Of a stretch of DNA of 64,000 nt, positions 7,567 through 17,112 are shown piece after piece. Under the pieces are notes generated by a model. That model did no database searches and had not been told where the DNA came from. It worked only from the letters and a program-made list of their open reading frames with translations. Position numbers and translations under genes: made by a program. The DNA is from Planctomycetota bacterium. Lineage in GTDB: Bacteria > Planctomycetota > UBA1135 > GCA-002686595. How positions within the stretch are numbered: position 1 is the stretch's first letter; each line of letters opens with the position of its first letter. The DNA lies in the NCBI GenBank assembly GCA_016712565.1, contig JADJQU010000010.1:148000-211999 (forward strand), in the 5' to 3' direction.

Positions 7567-10145
7567 AGCATCCGAACTCCCTGGTTCGCGCGGGCGTCAC
7601 GCTTGGGGCCTTGCTCGGGGCACTTCTCGGGGCCGCCGTGCTGGCGGGCCTCGCGCCGCTTCGGTCTCCGGCCGAGGCCGGGCCGGCCCACGCCGGCCTT
7701 CCGCTGTCCCTCGGGCCCGGAGTCCCGGCCGTGCAGACCGAGAAGGAGACCGTCGCGGCGGCCCGGGCGGCCATCACGGCCAAGGAACCCCAGAAGGCCG
7801 TGGACCTGATCGCGACCTACCTGAAGAGCGCCGTGGCAGGCTATGAGCTGCACGACGTCTACGGCCAGGCGTTGATGCTGCTGGGTCGCCGGGACGAGGC
7901 CGCGTTCCACTTCGGCCGGGCCCTCAAGCTGGCCGGGGACACGAATCCCGCGCGCAAGCTGCTCACCGCGAACCTCAGCAAGGCCGATCCCCTCGCCGGG
8001 CGGAGTGCGGCGCTGATGAGGAACGTGACCAAGCAGCTCCTGGAGACGACCCAGAAGCTGGTGGAGGCGGGCCACAGCGAACGGGCCCTGGCCCTCCTGG
8101 ACCAGTTGGAGCCGATCGCCGTCGCGCCGGAGAAACAGGCCATCGTGGCCCTGGCCGCCAAGCTGCGGGCCGCCAACCAGGAAGTGGACCTGGACTCCGG
8201 CAGCGGCGACGGCAACGGCGAGGGCGAGGGCGGCGCCGAGGGAGACGCCGTGGCCGTGACCCACCTCGAGGGCGCCCACTACATCTTCGAGGCGCGCATG
8301 GAGCGCGACCTCGTCCAGCGCGTCAGCGACGTGATGGACGACATCTTCAACTACTACGTGCTGATCTACTTCGACGGCGACGCCTCGCGGGTCGCGCCGC
8401 AGAAGCCCACGATCCAGATCCACGCCACCCACAAGGACATGCTCAAGGACTGGCAGGGTCCGCCCACCGTGGGCGGCTGGTGGTCCCCCGGCGAATGGAA
8501 GGTGGTCTGCTACGACACGCGCAGCGACGGCGGGGGCAGCACCGACCAGATGCTGATGACCCTCTACCACGAGGCCAGCCACCACTTCATGACCATGCTG
8601 GCCAAGGGCGGCGGCGTGCCCGCGTGGATCAACGAGGGCACCGCGTCGTTCTTCGAGGGCGCCAAGGCCATGGAGGACCGGCGCGTGCTGTGGCCCGACG
8701 CGGCGAGCAGCCGCCTGCAGGCCCTGAACCTGCAATTGAAGGGCAGCTATCCCGGCCCGACGCCGGCCCAGGTGATCTCCTTCAACGAGCCGGGCTCCTA
8801 CCCCGGGGAGTTCTACTCCTACGGCTGGGGCCTGGTGTACTACCTGCAGCAGTACGAGGACCCGGCCACGCTGGAGTACGTCTTCCGGCCCCTGTACTCG
8901 AAGTACCGCGAGAAGATCGCCAAGTCCGGCGGCGATCCCATGGCGCTGTTCCAGGAGATCTTCTTGACCAAGGACGCGCCCGGCGGCTTCACCGAATTCG
9001 AGCCCTGGGCCGCCCAATGGCGCGCCTGGATCCAGGAACAGGTCTACCCGCTGCACTTCGGCGCGCGCCAGCGCGAGCTGCGGCTGGACCGGGTCCGCCG
9101 GTACGTCAGCGCCGCGGATCTGGCCCAGCAGGACAAGGCGGCCAAGGTGCCCGAGGCGCAGTTGCTGGCGCGGGCCCTGGGGCACCTGGAGTACGTCCGC
9201 ACCAAGATCGACGGCGAGACCACCATCGATCCGGACCTGGTGGTCACCCAGGCCGATGTGCTGGAGCGCCTGGGCCGTCCCCAGGGCACGGCCGCGATCC
9301 TGGAGCAGGTGCTCAAGCTGGCCGACGACGGCGAGGCGGAGCTGGACCCCGTGCGCTACGAGGAACTGGAACAGCGCCTGACCAAGCTCGACGCCAAGAA
9401 CCAGCCGCTGCGCCTGGCGAAGACGCGCTCGAAGAACCACGCCAAGACGGCCCTCAAGATCCTCGAGGAATACCGCGCGAGTCCCGTGGCCATGACCCTG
9501 TCGGCCCACGAGTTCGCCCACGCCATGGCGGTGGCCCTGGACAACAAGGAACTGGCGGCCGCGGCCGGCGAGTTGCGCCTCCAGGCCCGCGAGGCCGGGC
9601 TGCTCACCGGCGCCCTGTATTCGCTCGGCGGTCGCAACGGCACCTGGTTGTCGATGTTCGAGCGGCCTGACGAGACCTTCGAGGCCGGCGAATCCGCCAC
9701 GTCCCTCTCCGGAGTCAAGGCCGTGGCCCGCCTGCTCACCTCCGTGCCGTTGTCGGGGGAGTACGAGATCCGCTGCACCCTGGGCCGCGTCGGCGAGATT
9801 TCGCGCACCACCACGCAAGGCCTCGTCTTCGCGGGCACGCCGACCACGCCGTGGTTCGTGTTGGGCATCGACGGCAGGGGCCAGTTGGTGCTGCGGCGCT
9901 ACGCCAAGGGGGGCTCGGAACTCACCCTCAAGCTCGAGAAGCTGGAGCCGCCGGTGGCCAAGGACGAGAATCCGGCGCTCGTCGTGCGCGTCTTCGAGGA
10001 CGGCAAGTTGAGCATCAAGGTCGGTGAGCGGGCCGCCGTGGAGTTCCAGATGGAGGAGTCGATGCCCAAGACCGTCCACGTGGGCGTGTTCGCCAAGAAC
10101 GGCGCGGTCGAACTGCGTTCAGCCGTGGTCGAGGCCTTCCCCTGA
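7563..10145 (+). CDS. Secreted gluzincin-type zinc peptidase, large
   Basis: 860 residues, with a signal or anchor segment at about residues 10-38. TPR-like helical repeats follow (about 55-200), then a Gly/Asp/Glu-rich linker near residues 215-228. The peptidase core carries H-E-A-S-H (336-340) and W-I-N-E-G with Glu358, exactly 18 residues after the second His: the classic gluzincin spacing. The C-terminal ~170 residues look like a laminin-G/DUF1080-like beta sandwich (F-A-G-T-P-T-T-P-W-F-V-L-G-I-D). Two other genes here (38074 and 44815) share the W-I-x-E-G region but have lost the HExxH residues, so this is the only apparently active member. The substrate is unknown. Confidence 0.8.
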   Translation: MKHPNSLVRAGVTLGALLGALLGAAVLAGLAPLRSPAEAGPAHAGLPLSLGPGVPAVQTEKETVAAARAAITAKEPQKAVDLIATYLKSAVAGYELHDVYGQALMLLGRRDEAAFHFGRALKLAGDTNPARKLLTANLSKADPLAGRSAALMRNVTKQLLETTQKLVEAGHSERALALLDQLEPIAVAPEKQAIVALAAKLRAANQEVDLDSGSGDGNGEGEGGAEGDAVAVTHLEGAHYIFEARMERDLVQRVSDVMDDIFNYYVLIYFDGDASRVAPQKPTIQIHATHKDMLKDWQGPPTVGGWWSPGEWKVVCYDTRSDGGGSTDQMLMTLYHEASHHFMTMLAKGGGVPAWINEGTASFFEGAKAMEDRRVLWPDAASSRLQALNLQLKGSYPGPTPAQVISFNEPGSYPGEFYSYGWGLVYYLQQYEDPATLEYVFRPLYSKYREKIAKSGGDPMALFQEIFLTKDAPGGFTEFEPWAAQWRAWIQEQVYPLHFGARQRELRLDRVRRYVSAADLAQQDKAAKVPEAQLLARALGHLEYVRTKIDGETTIDPDLVVTQADVLERLGRPQGTAAILEQVLKLADDGEAELDPVRYEELEQRLTKLDAKNQPLRLAKTRSKNHAKTALKILEEYRASPVAMTLSAHEFAHAMAVALDNKELAAAAGELRLQAREAGLLTGALYSLGGRNGTWLSMFERPDETFEAGESATSLSGVKAVARLLTSVPLSGEYEIRCTLGRVGEISRTTTQGLVFAGTPTTPWFVLGIDGRGQLVLRRYAKGGSELTLKLEKLEPPVAKDENPALVVRVFEDGKLSIKVGERAAVEFQMEESMPKTVHVGVFAKNGAVELRSAVVEAFP

Positions 10146-10154
10146 GCCCCGCTC

Positions 10155-10179
10155 CCGGCGCGGCCGCGGAGCGCGCCGG
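10155..10179. terminator. Hairpin between convergent genes
   Basis: CCGGCGCG (10155-10162) pairs with CGCGCCGG (10172-10179) between the ends of the plus-strand peptidase gene and the minus-strand MIP18 gene. The T-tract is weak, so a bidirectional termination role is inferred. Confidence 0.45.
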
Positions 10180-10191
10180 CTTCTCGGACGG

Positions 10192-10509
10192 CTAGGCCTC
10201 GTCTTCGATGCCCAGGATCTTGCGGCCCTCGGGCGAGATGCGCTGGGGCGTCCAGGGCGGTTCCCAGACGATCTCGACCTGGGTGCTCGTGATGCCCGGC
10301 ACCGTGTTGCAGCGACGGCGGACGACGTCCGGGATGGTCTTGGCTTCCGGGCAGGACTGGGAGGTGAGCGTCATGGTCACGTTGCAGACCTCACCGTCAA
10401 CCTGGACGTCGTACACGAGCCCGAGGTCCAGAATGTTGACCGGGATCTCCGGGTCGTAGACCTGGCGCAGTTCCGAGTAGAGGCGGTCGATGGTGGGCGT
10501 GGTGCTCAT
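10192..10509 (-). CDS. MIP18/SufT-like Fe-S assembly factor (DUF59)
   Basis: A 105-residue single-domain protein of the MIP18/DUF59 family. The signature Y-D-P-E-I-P-V-N-I-L-D-L-G-L-V-Y is at residues 18-33, and the conserved cysteine sits in T-S-Q-S-C-P-E-A. Members such as SufT help mature Fe-S proteins in the cytoplasm. The C-terminal W-E-P-P-W-T-P ... I-S-P-E-G-R motif is typical of the SufT branch. It is transcribed alone, about 50 bases after a TAGACT box. No suf genes lie next to it. Confidence 0.9.
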   Translation of the reverse strand: MSTTPTIDRLYSELRQVYDPEIPVNILDLGLVYDVQVDGEVCNVTMTLTSQSCPEAKTIPDVVRRRCNTVPGITSTQVEIVWEPPWTPQRISPEGRKILGIEDEA

Positions 10510-10561
10510 GGCGCGTGGGGCGGAGTCCGCCGGGACTTCGGTGCGGAGTGCTCAGCCAGGG

Positions 10562-10567
10562 AGTCTA
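10562..10567 (-). promoter_or_regulatory. -10-like TAGACT (extended TGC)
   Basis: Read on the minus strand: G-T-G-C-TAGACT, 52 bases before the ATG at 10509. TGC directly before the hexamer resembles an extended -10. Confidence 0.45.
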
Positions 10568-10610
10568 GCACGAACCTCTAGCCGACTGGAGAGTGGGCCC
10601 CTCCCGCGAC

Positions 10611-11624
10611 CTACCGGGCCCCGCGGGAGGGGCGCAACTCGGCGATCCAGTTGCCCGCCAACAGGGCTCCGCCCCCGAGGAACAGCCAGCGATTGGGCGC
10701 CTCCATTCCCAGCCCCAGGGCGATCAGGGCAGCCCAGACGGGCTCCACGGCGTAGAGAATCGCCGCGCGCACGGGATCGAGCTCCCGTTGGAACAGGTTC
10801 ATGATCGTGATCGCCACCAGGGTGGCGAGCACGGTGGTCAGGGCCAGGGGCACGAGGAACTGGCCCATGGAAAGCAGGGCCCCCACGTCCGCGAGCGTCG
10901 GCGTGGCGGGTGAGGCGAGGCCCAGCAGCGCCACGCCGAGGGAGGCCCCGGCCACCACCAGGAACGAGGACAGGGTCACCGCCACCGGATCCACCCGCTT
11001 GGTGATCCGATCCGTGAACACGATGTGCAGAGCGAAGACCAGCGCGCTGCCCACGGTCAGCCACTCGCCGACGCCGAAGGACACCTGCGGCGGCCCGCCG
11101 ATGTAGGCGGCACCCGCCGTGGCCAGCAGGGCCCCCACGATCAAGGGGCCGCGCGGGGCCCGGCGCGCGATCACAGCTTCGCTGGCGGCGGTGAACAGCA
11201 CGTAGAGGCTGGTCAGGAAGGCGCTGACCGAGGAGGGAATGCTCGCCAGCCCGAACATCTGCAGCAGAAAGCCCCCCACCAGGAGTCCGCCGAGGATCAG
11301 GCCGCCGCGCCAGGCCGCGCCATCGAGCCCCTGGCGCGCCCGGCGGGAGACCAGGGCCAGCAGCAGCGCGGCCCCCGCGAACCTGAGGGCCATGAAGAGC
11401 CCGACCACCAGGGCGAGGCCCGCCGCCGGGTGAGCTCCACCCCGCGCCGCGCCGGGCGCGCGGTCCACGTGCCACGCCTCCCCCGCATCGAGGGCCTGCT
11501 TCATCCACACGAAGGCCGCGCCCCAAATCAGGGTGACCAGCAGGATCGCCAGCTCCGGTCGCCGCGAGCGGGGCGCGGCGGCGTCCGCCACGGCCTTCTC
11601 GCTCCCTCGCTCGGTCTGACCCAC
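10611..11624 (-). CDS. EamA/DMT family permease
   Basis: 337 residues with about ten hydrophobic helices in two EamA halves: the first begins L-A-I-L-L-V-T-L-I-W-G-A-A-F-V, the second W-L-T-V-G-S-A-L-V-F-A-L-H-I. The hallmark L-x-P-x-x-A and E-P-V-W-A motifs near the end (Y-A-V-E-P-V-W-A-A-L-I-A) fit drug/metabolite transporters of the inner membrane. The GTG at 11624 was chosen because a TAGGGT box ends 8 bases upstream. The open frame that continues far beyond it to 13772 is a shadow of the amidohydrolase gene. Between residues 30 and 55 a variable loop is longer than usual. The substrate cannot be told. Confidence 0.85.
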   Translation of the reverse strand: MGQTERGSEKAVADAAAPRSRRPELAILLVTLIWGAAFVWMKQALDAGEAWHVDRAPGAARGGAHPAAGLALVVGLFMALRFAGAALLLALVSRRARQGLDGAAWRGGLILGGLLVGGFLLQMFGLASIPSSVSAFLTSLYVLFTAASEAVIARRAPRGPLIVGALLATAGAAYIGGPPQVSFGVGEWLTVGSALVFALHIVFTDRITKRVDPVAVTLSSFLVVAGASLGVALLGLASPATPTLADVGALLSMGQFLVPLALTTVLATLVAITIMNLFQRELDPVRAAILYAVEPVWAALIALGLGMEAPNRWLFLGGGALLAGNWIAELRPSRGAR

Positions 11625-11632
11625 TCCGTCCG

Positions 11633-11638
11633 ACCCTA
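11633..11638 (-). promoter_or_regulatory. -10-like TAGGGT
   Basis: TAGGGT on the minus strand, 8 bases before the GTG at 11624; this spacing implies a leaderless or nearly leaderless transcript and decides the start. Confidence 0.5.
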
Positions 11639-11879
11639 CACGGCCCCGACGTGGGGATGCAACGCCGCCGATCCGCGCCGGTCCGGGGGGTCGGAACCCG
11701 AGACCCGGATCGGGGCGTGCCCGGCCCGGGGGAAGGACACGGCCGTTCCTACAAAACGCAATCGCGGCCCGGGCTGAATCCGGGGCCGGCCCGGCCCGGG
11801 GTACGGCACAATGCCGCCGGCCCGGTGCTCCCCGCGGGGAGGGCCGGTGGCCGGTCCCCCGACCCCACTTCGTCCCCCC

Positions 11880-13790
11880 ATGAGACTCCACCGCCACGCC
11901 CCCGCCGCGGCCCTGCTTGCCGTGGTGCTCGGCGTCCCCGCGCTCACTTTCCCGGCCTCCGCCGCCCCGACCCAGTCGCGCTCCCAGGCCCAGCCCGTGG
12001 CCGTGCGCGATGTGCGGCTCGAGGCCCGGGCGGACGCTCCGCGCAAGACCCTGCTGCTGCGGGGCGGCCGCATCGAGGGGGTGCTCGACGCGACGGCGCC
12101 CCTGCCTCCCGCGGTGCGGGTGATCGAGGGCAAGGGCCAACTCGCCCTGCCCACGTTCATCGACGCCTACACCCAGGCCGGCACGACCGCACCCGTGGTC
12201 AAGCCCGACCGGGACGTGCCCGTGAGCACCCGCTCGGACGTGCAGGTGGACATGCGCGAAGCCGGTCGCAAGGGCATCACGCCGGCCTACCGTGCCTCCG
12301 AGACCTTCGACCTGCCCAACGACAAGTCCAAGCCGTTTCGCGAGTCCGGATTCGGCTGGCTGGTGAGCGCTCCCAGCGGCGAGCTCCTGTCGGGTTCCAG
12401 CGTGCTGGCCACCAGCCGCGAGGCCGCGGCCCGGGACCAGATCGTGCAGGGCATCGCCTTCGCCCACGGGGACTTCCGCGCCAGCGGGCCGGGATATCCG
12501 GGCACGCCCATGGGCTTCGTGGCCCAATTGCGCCAGTTCTTCCTCGACGCGGCGCGCCAGCGGGAGCTGGAGCTGCGCTTCAGCCAGGCGAGGCCCGGCC
12601 CGCGGCCGCCCTTCGACGCGGACCTGGCGGCGGCCCGGCCGCTCCTGCTGCACGAGCGCCGCCTCATGTGCGCCGCGGATTCCGACCTGGCCATCGAACG
12701 CTGGCTCCGGCTCGCCGACGAACAGGGCCTCGACATCGGCATCACGGGCGGACGGGCCGCCCACGAGGTCGCGGCGCTGCTCGCCGGGCGCAAGATCCCG
12801 GTGGTTCTGACCCTGGAGTGGGGCGAGGAGCCCAAGGACCCCCGCGAGAAGAAGGACGCCGGCAAGGCCCCGGAAGGGTCGGCGCAAAAGGCCCCGGACA
12901 GCGGCGCGGGAGCTGCCGCGGAAAGCCGGCCCGCGCCGGCCGGGGATCCGCCCCAGGAAAAGCCCGCGGAGCCTGCCGCCCCGGGTGCGAGCGAGAAGCC
13001 GGCCTCGGACGCGCCGGCCGCCGATCCCAAGCAGTGGGAATACGAGGAGCCCCTGGCCGTGCGCGAGGAAAAGCGCCTGGAGTGGGAGAAGGGTCGCGAC
13101 TGCGCCATGAAGCTCGCGGCCGCGGGCGTGCCCTTCGCCTTCGGCAGCGCCTCGGCCTCGCCCTCGGAACTGCTCAAGCGCGTGCGCACCCTGGTGGAGA
13201 AGGGCTTGGGGCGCGAGGCTGCCCTGGAGGCCCTGTGCCTGACCCCCGCGCGCTGGCTCGGCCTCGACGGGCGCGTGGGCGCCGTGGCCCCCGGCAAGGA
13301 CGCCACCTTCACCCTCTGGACCGGCGATCCCCTCGATCCCGCCGTCAAGGACGCCCAGGTGGCCTGGATGTTCGTCGACGGCTTCGCCCATGAATTCGAG
13401 ATCAAGCCCAAGCAGGCCCCGGGAGGAAAGCCCAAGGAGGGCCTCTCGGCGGCGGGCCGCTACGAGGTCACCACGGAGGGCCGCCAGGGCAAGCGCACCA
13501 GCCAACTGGTGCTCGAGATGACCGCCGACGGCGACGTCAGCGGCAAGTGGACCTCGAGGAGCCCCCGGGACGACTCCGAGCAGGTCTCCGACGCCAGCGG
13601 CCACCTGTCGGGCACCACGCTCACCCTCGAGGTGAAGTTCAGCTTCGGCGAGCGCGAATTCACCCAGAAGCTCTCCGGAGAGCTCACGGCCGACGCCTGG
13701 TCCGGCGAACTGACGGCGGCACGGCCGGGCGGCGAGTCCACTTCGCCCTTCACGGCGACCCGCAAGCCCCAACAGGAGGAGCTGCGCTGA
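11880..13790 (+). CDS. Amidohydrolase-like secreted protein, metal site lost
   Basis: 636 residues, with a signal peptide (M-R-L-H-R-H-A ... F-P-A-S-A-A). The N-terminal beta sandwich and the motif L-P-T-F-I-D-A-Y-T-Q stand where active amidohydrolases have P-G-x-I-D-x-H-x-H, so both metal His are gone. The end of the barrel is preserved (L-T-P-A-R-W-L-G-L-D-G-R-V-G-A-V-A-P-G-K-D-A). A long Ala/Pro/Glu/Lys-rich insert lies at about residues 315-385. The last ~110 residues form an extra beta domain (Q-L-V-L-E-M-T-A-D-G-D-V-S-G-K-W). It is probably a non-catalytic partner of the next gene. An upstream in-frame ATG at 11811 would put 23 residues before the signal peptide and is less likely. Confidence 0.8.
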   Translation: MRLHRHAPAAALLAVVLGVPALTFPASAAPTQSRSQAQPVAVRDVRLEARADAPRKTLLLRGGRIEGVLDATAPLPPAVRVIEGKGQLALPTFIDAYTQAGTTAPVVKPDRDVPVSTRSDVQVDMREAGRKGITPAYRASETFDLPNDKSKPFRESGFGWLVSAPSGELLSGSSVLATSREAAARDQIVQGIAFAHGDFRASGPGYPGTPMGFVAQLRQFFLDAARQRELELRFSQARPGPRPPFDADLAAARPLLLHERRLMCAADSDLAIERWLRLADEQGLDIGITGGRAAHEVAALLAGRKIPVVLTLEWGEEPKDPREKKDAGKAPEGSAQKAPDSGAGAAAESRPAPAGDPPQEKPAEPAAPGASEKPASDAPAADPKQWEYEEPLAVREEKRLEWEKGRDCAMKLAAAGVPFAFGSASASPSELLKRVRTLVEKGLGREAALEALCLTPARWLGLDGRVGAVAPGKDATFTLWTGDPLDPAVKDAQVAWMFVDGFAHEFEIKPKQAPGGKPKEGLSAAGRYEVTTEGRQGKRTSQLVLEMTADGDVSGKWTSRSPRDDSEQVSDASGHLSGTTLTLEVKFSFGEREFTQKLSGELTADAWSGELTAARPGGESTSPFTATRKPQQEELR

Positions 13791-13804
13791 GCGCAGAGAA
13801 GCCC

Positions 13805-16381
13805 ATGACCACGATCCTGCGCCACTCGCTCCTCGCCCTGACGGCCCTGGCCCTGCTGCGGCTCGGCGCCTCGGCGGGCGACCACCCCATCGAAACCGAC
13901 GCCCTGCGCAAGCCGCGCATGCACACCGGCGGCACCTGCGTGATCCGCAACGTGACGATCCACTCCGCCGTGGCTCCGGCCTTCGTGGGCGACGTCTACG
14001 TGCTCAACGGCGACATTTCCGCCGTGGGGCGCACGTTGGACGTGCCCACGGGGGTGATCACCCTGGACGGCACGGGAAAGCACCTCGCCCCCGGCGTGAT
14101 CGACAACCACTCCCACATGGCGGTGGACGGAACGGTCAACGAGGGCACGCTCTCGATCACCTGCGACGTGGACATCTCCGACGTGATCGATCCGCGCGAC
14201 ACGACGATCTACCGCGCCCTGGCGGGCGGGGTCACCACGGCGCGCATCCTCCACGGCTCGGCCAACGCCATCGGCGGCCGTCACGAGGTGCTCAAGATGA
14301 AATGGGGCCGCCGGCCCTCGGAGCTCGTCTTCCCCGGGGCCAAGGAGGGCGTGAAGTTCGCCCTGGGCGAGAATCCCAAGCAGTCCAACGGCGGCGGCGG
14401 CACGCGCTTCCCCGATTCCCGCATGGGCGTCGAGGCCCTGTTCTTCCGCGCCTTCGCGCGGGCCCGCGAGTACGCCGCCGAGTGGCGCGCCTACGAGGAG
14501 GCCCGCGGCCAGGGCCTGGACCCCATGCCGCCGCGACGGGACGTGCGCCTGGACGTGCTGCGCGGAATCCTCGACGGCACCGTGGACGTGCACTCGCACT
14601 GCTACCGCGCCGACGAGATCCTGATGCTGCTGCGGGTCGCCGAGACCTACGGATTCAAGATCAAGACCCTGCAGCACGTGCTCGAGGGCTACAAAGTGGC
14701 CGCGGAAATGGCGGCCGCGGGGGCCGGCGGTTCCACGTTCGGCGACTGGTGGGCCTACAAGATCGAGGCCTACGACGGCATCCCCCAGAACGCCGCGGTC
14801 ATGGAACAGGCGGGCGTGCTCGTGTCCGTGAACTCCGACTCCGAGGAGATGGTGCGCCGCCTGCACGGCGAAGCCGCGAAGTCCGTGCGCTACGGCGGCA
14901 TGGACCCGGTGCACGCCCTGGCCCTGGTGACCCTGAATTCCGCCAAGCAACTGGGCATCGACGGCCGGGTCGGTTCCATCGAGGTGGGCAAGGACGCGGA
15001 CCTGGCGCTCTTCAACGGCGACCCGCTGTCGTCCCTGGCGCGCGTCGAATGGACCATGGTCGACGGCGAGATCGAGTTCGAGCGCCGCGACGCCTTCGAG
15101 TTGGATTCCCGTCCCCCCGAAGTGCGCCAACTCCCCGCTGCTCCGGCCGCGGAGTCGATCTGGAAGGCGGACGGCGGCGAGACCATCGCCCTGGTGGGCG
15201 GCACGGTGCACCCGATCGACGGACCGGACCTGCCGCAGGCCACGCTGCTGCTGCAGGACGGCCGCATCGTGGCCCTGGGTGCCGAGGTGGCCATTCCCGC
15301 CGACGCGCGCGTGATCGACGTCAGCGGCCGCCACCTGTGGCCCGGCCTCGTGGCCCTGAACACGCCCCTGGGCCTGTTCGAAATCGGCTCGGTGCCCGCC
15401 ACGGACGACATGGCGGAGATCGGAGGCCATCAGCCGGACCTGCGCGCCAGCGCCGCCCTCAATGCGGACTCGGCCCACCTGGCGGTCACGCGCTCCAACG
15501 GCGTGACGCGTTCGCAGACCTCGCCCCAGGGCGGCGGGCCGCTGATGGGGCAATCCTGCGTGATCAAGCTCGCCGGCGACACCTGGGAGGAGATGCTCAC
15601 GGTCGACCGCGACATGCTCCACATCGCCTTTCCGCGGGCGGCCAACAGCGCCAAGGAAAAGAAGAAGAGCGACGAGGAGAAGGACCTGGAGAAGCAGTTC
15701 GCCGCCGCCCTCGACTATGGGCGCATGGTGGACGAGGCCGCCGCCGGCGGGACCGCGCCGCCGCCCCTGGACCGGCGCCTGGAAGCTCTGGTGCCCTACG
15801 CCCGCGGCCAGCGGAAAGTGGCCCTGCATGCCTCCAACGCGCAGACGATCCTGAACGCCCTGCGCTTCGCCAAGGAGCAGAAGCTCGACGCGGTGCTCTA
15901 CGGCGCGACCGAGGGTTGGAAGGTGGTCGACGCCCTGGCGCGCGAGCAGCGGCCGGTGGTCGTGGGCCCGGTGCTGGCGGTGCCCGGGTCGGCCTACGAT
16001 CCCTACGACGCCGCCTTCGCCAACGCCGCGGTGCTGGCGCGGGCCGGCGTGCCCCTGGCGCTGCAGACCGCCGACCGCGAGAACCCCCGCAACCTGGCCT
16101 TCCACGCCGCCATGGCGTCGGCCTTCGGCCTGCCCCGGCAGGAGGCCCTGCGCAGCATCACGCTGGACGCCGCGCGGATCCTGGGCCTGGACCGGGAACT
16201 GGGCAGCCTGACCGTGGGCAAGCGCGGAGACGTGATCGTCACCGCCGGCGACCTTCTGGACATTCGTTCGCCGGTGGAGTTCGTCTTCGTGGACGGCGTG
16301 CAGCAGTCGGTGAAGAACCGCCAAACTGAGCTATACGAACGCTACAAGGCGCGCCTGGAGAAGCTGCGCGCGACCCGCTGA
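13805..16381 (+). CDS. Secreted double amidohydrolase
   Basis: 858 residues with a signal peptide (residues 1-23). Two amidohydrolase-like units lie in tandem. The first (about 25-450) keeps the metal motif H-L-A-P-G-V-I-D-N-H-S-H, a second cluster V-D-V-H-S-H-C-Y-R-A-D-E, and the closing L-N-S-A-K-Q-L-G-I-D-G-R-V-G-S-I-E-V-G. The second (about 465-850) has L-W-P-G-L-V-A-L-N-T-P-L-G in place of the H-x-H, so its metal site is missing, but it retains the closing A-A-R-I-L-G-L-D motif. The family is imidazolonepropionase-like PF01979; the substrate is unknown, perhaps peptides or cyclic amides. The start is 14 bases after the previous stop, so the three genes to 16923 form an operon. Confidence 0.8.
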   Translation: MTTILRHSLLALTALALLRLGASAGDHPIETDALRKPRMHTGGTCVIRNVTIHSAVAPAFVGDVYVLNGDISAVGRTLDVPTGVITLDGTGKHLAPGVIDNHSHMAVDGTVNEGTLSITCDVDISDVIDPRDTTIYRALAGGVTTARILHGSANAIGGRHEVLKMKWGRRPSELVFPGAKEGVKFALGENPKQSNGGGGTRFPDSRMGVEALFFRAFARAREYAAEWRAYEEARGQGLDPMPPRRDVRLDVLRGILDGTVDVHSHCYRADEILMLLRVAETYGFKIKTLQHVLEGYKVAAEMAAAGAGGSTFGDWWAYKIEAYDGIPQNAAVMEQAGVLVSVNSDSEEMVRRLHGEAAKSVRYGGMDPVHALALVTLNSAKQLGIDGRVGSIEVGKDADLALFNGDPLSSLARVEWTMVDGEIEFERRDAFELDSRPPEVRQLPAAPAAESIWKADGGETIALVGGTVHPIDGPDLPQATLLLQDGRIVALGAEVAIPADARVIDVSGRHLWPGLVALNTPLGLFEIGSVPATDDMAEIGGHQPDLRASAALNADSAHLAVTRSNGVTRSQTSPQGGGPLMGQSCVIKLAGDTWEEMLTVDRDMLHIAFPRAANSAKEKKKSDEEKDLEKQFAAALDYGRMVDEAAAGGTAPPPLDRRLEALVPYARGQRKVALHASNAQTILNALRFAKEQKLDAVLYGATEGWKVVDALAREQRPVVVGPVLAVPGSAYDPYDAAFANAAVLARAGVPLALQTADRENPRNLAFHAAMASAFGLPRQEALRSITLDAARILGLDRELGSLTVGKRGDVIVTAGDLLDIRSPVEFVFVDGVQQSVKNRQTELYERYKARLEKLRATR

Positions 16382-16383
16382 CC

Positions 16384-16923
16384 ATGAAAAAACTCGCGTT
16401 TCCCCTGCTCGTCGCCGCGCCGCTGCTCGGCGGTTGCGTGGGCAAGTACTACGACGCCCGTTTCGGTCCCCAGACCACCGAGGCCTTCGCCGCCTCGTCC
16501 CAGGGCGGCCAGGCGCGCTCGATCGTCTCCTTCATCGGCGTGCGCCGGAAGGACCGCGAGAGCGGCGCGCCGCCCCAAGTGGAATTCCGCATGCGCGTGG
16601 AGAACATGGGAACCGTGGCCTGCACGCTGGAGCAGCACTCGCTGCAACTGCTCTCGGGCACCCTGGAGCCCTTCGGGGCGGCCCAGCTCTCCAGCAGCGA
16701 CGCCCCGCTGATCGCGCCGGGCGCCAGCGCCAACTACGAGATCCTGTTCCCGCCCGCCGAGGGCAAGAGCATCGACTCCATCGACCTGCGCTCCCTGAAC
16801 CTGCGCTGGGCCATCGCCTTAGACGGCGAGTCGGTCACCAACGGCATGACCTTCGAGCGCGCGGTGCCCGCCTACTACGATTCGCCGCGTCTCAGCCTGG
16901 GCGTGGGCATCTGGGGGCACTGA
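16384..16923 (+). CDS. Small lipoprotein of unknown function
   Basis: 179 residues beginning M-K-K-L-A-F-P-L-L-V with lipobox L-L-G-G-C (Cys18), so it is a lipid-anchored envelope protein. The remainder is one beta-rich domain (V-E-F-R-M-R-V-E-N-M-G-T-V-A-C-T-L) resembling an immunoglobulin-like DUF of the late-embryogenesis/FixG type, though I do not assign it. It follows the double amidohydrolase by 2 bases and is surely co-transcribed. It ends with a small aromatic-glycine tail (L-G-V-G-I-W-G-H). Confidence 0.7.
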   Translation: MKKLAFPLLVAAPLLGGCVGKYYDARFGPQTTEAFAASSQGGQARSIVSFIGVRRKDRESGAPPQVEFRMRVENMGTVACTLEQHSLQLLSGTLEPFGAAQLSSSDAPLIAPGASANYEILFPPAEGKSIDSIDLRSLNLRWAIALDGESVTNGMTFERAVPAYYDSPRLSLGVGIWGH

Positions 16924-17112
16924 GCGCGCGTCGCAGAACCAGGCGCGTTTCGTCGCTGCATCGCGGCCGGGTTCGGAGGAGACGCGATGTCCCAGGCCCG
17001 GGTCTGCCGCGAGCCACGGGGCGGCCGGTGGGCGCGCCCGGTTCCAGGATGCGCCCCAGGCCCGCCTTCGAAATCGCCCCGGGGTGCTCGGGCGAGGCTC
17101 GGGCCCCCGTGC

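Noticed and set aside
11651..13393. 580-codon plus-strand frame over the first amidohydrolase gene
   Set aside because: Arg/Pro/Gly/Ala composition, no motif, and wholly inside the supported amidohydrolase gene.
10611..13772. A very long minus-strand open frame joining the EamA gene to a region behind the amidohydrolase
   Set aside because: Only the part up to 11624 shows a protein fold; the rest is a low-complexity shadow of the plus-strand amidohydrolase frame.
13460..16324. 954-codon minus-strand frame across the double amidohydrolase
   Set aside because: Gly/His/Gln-rich reverse shadow of a clear plus-strand gene with metal motifs.
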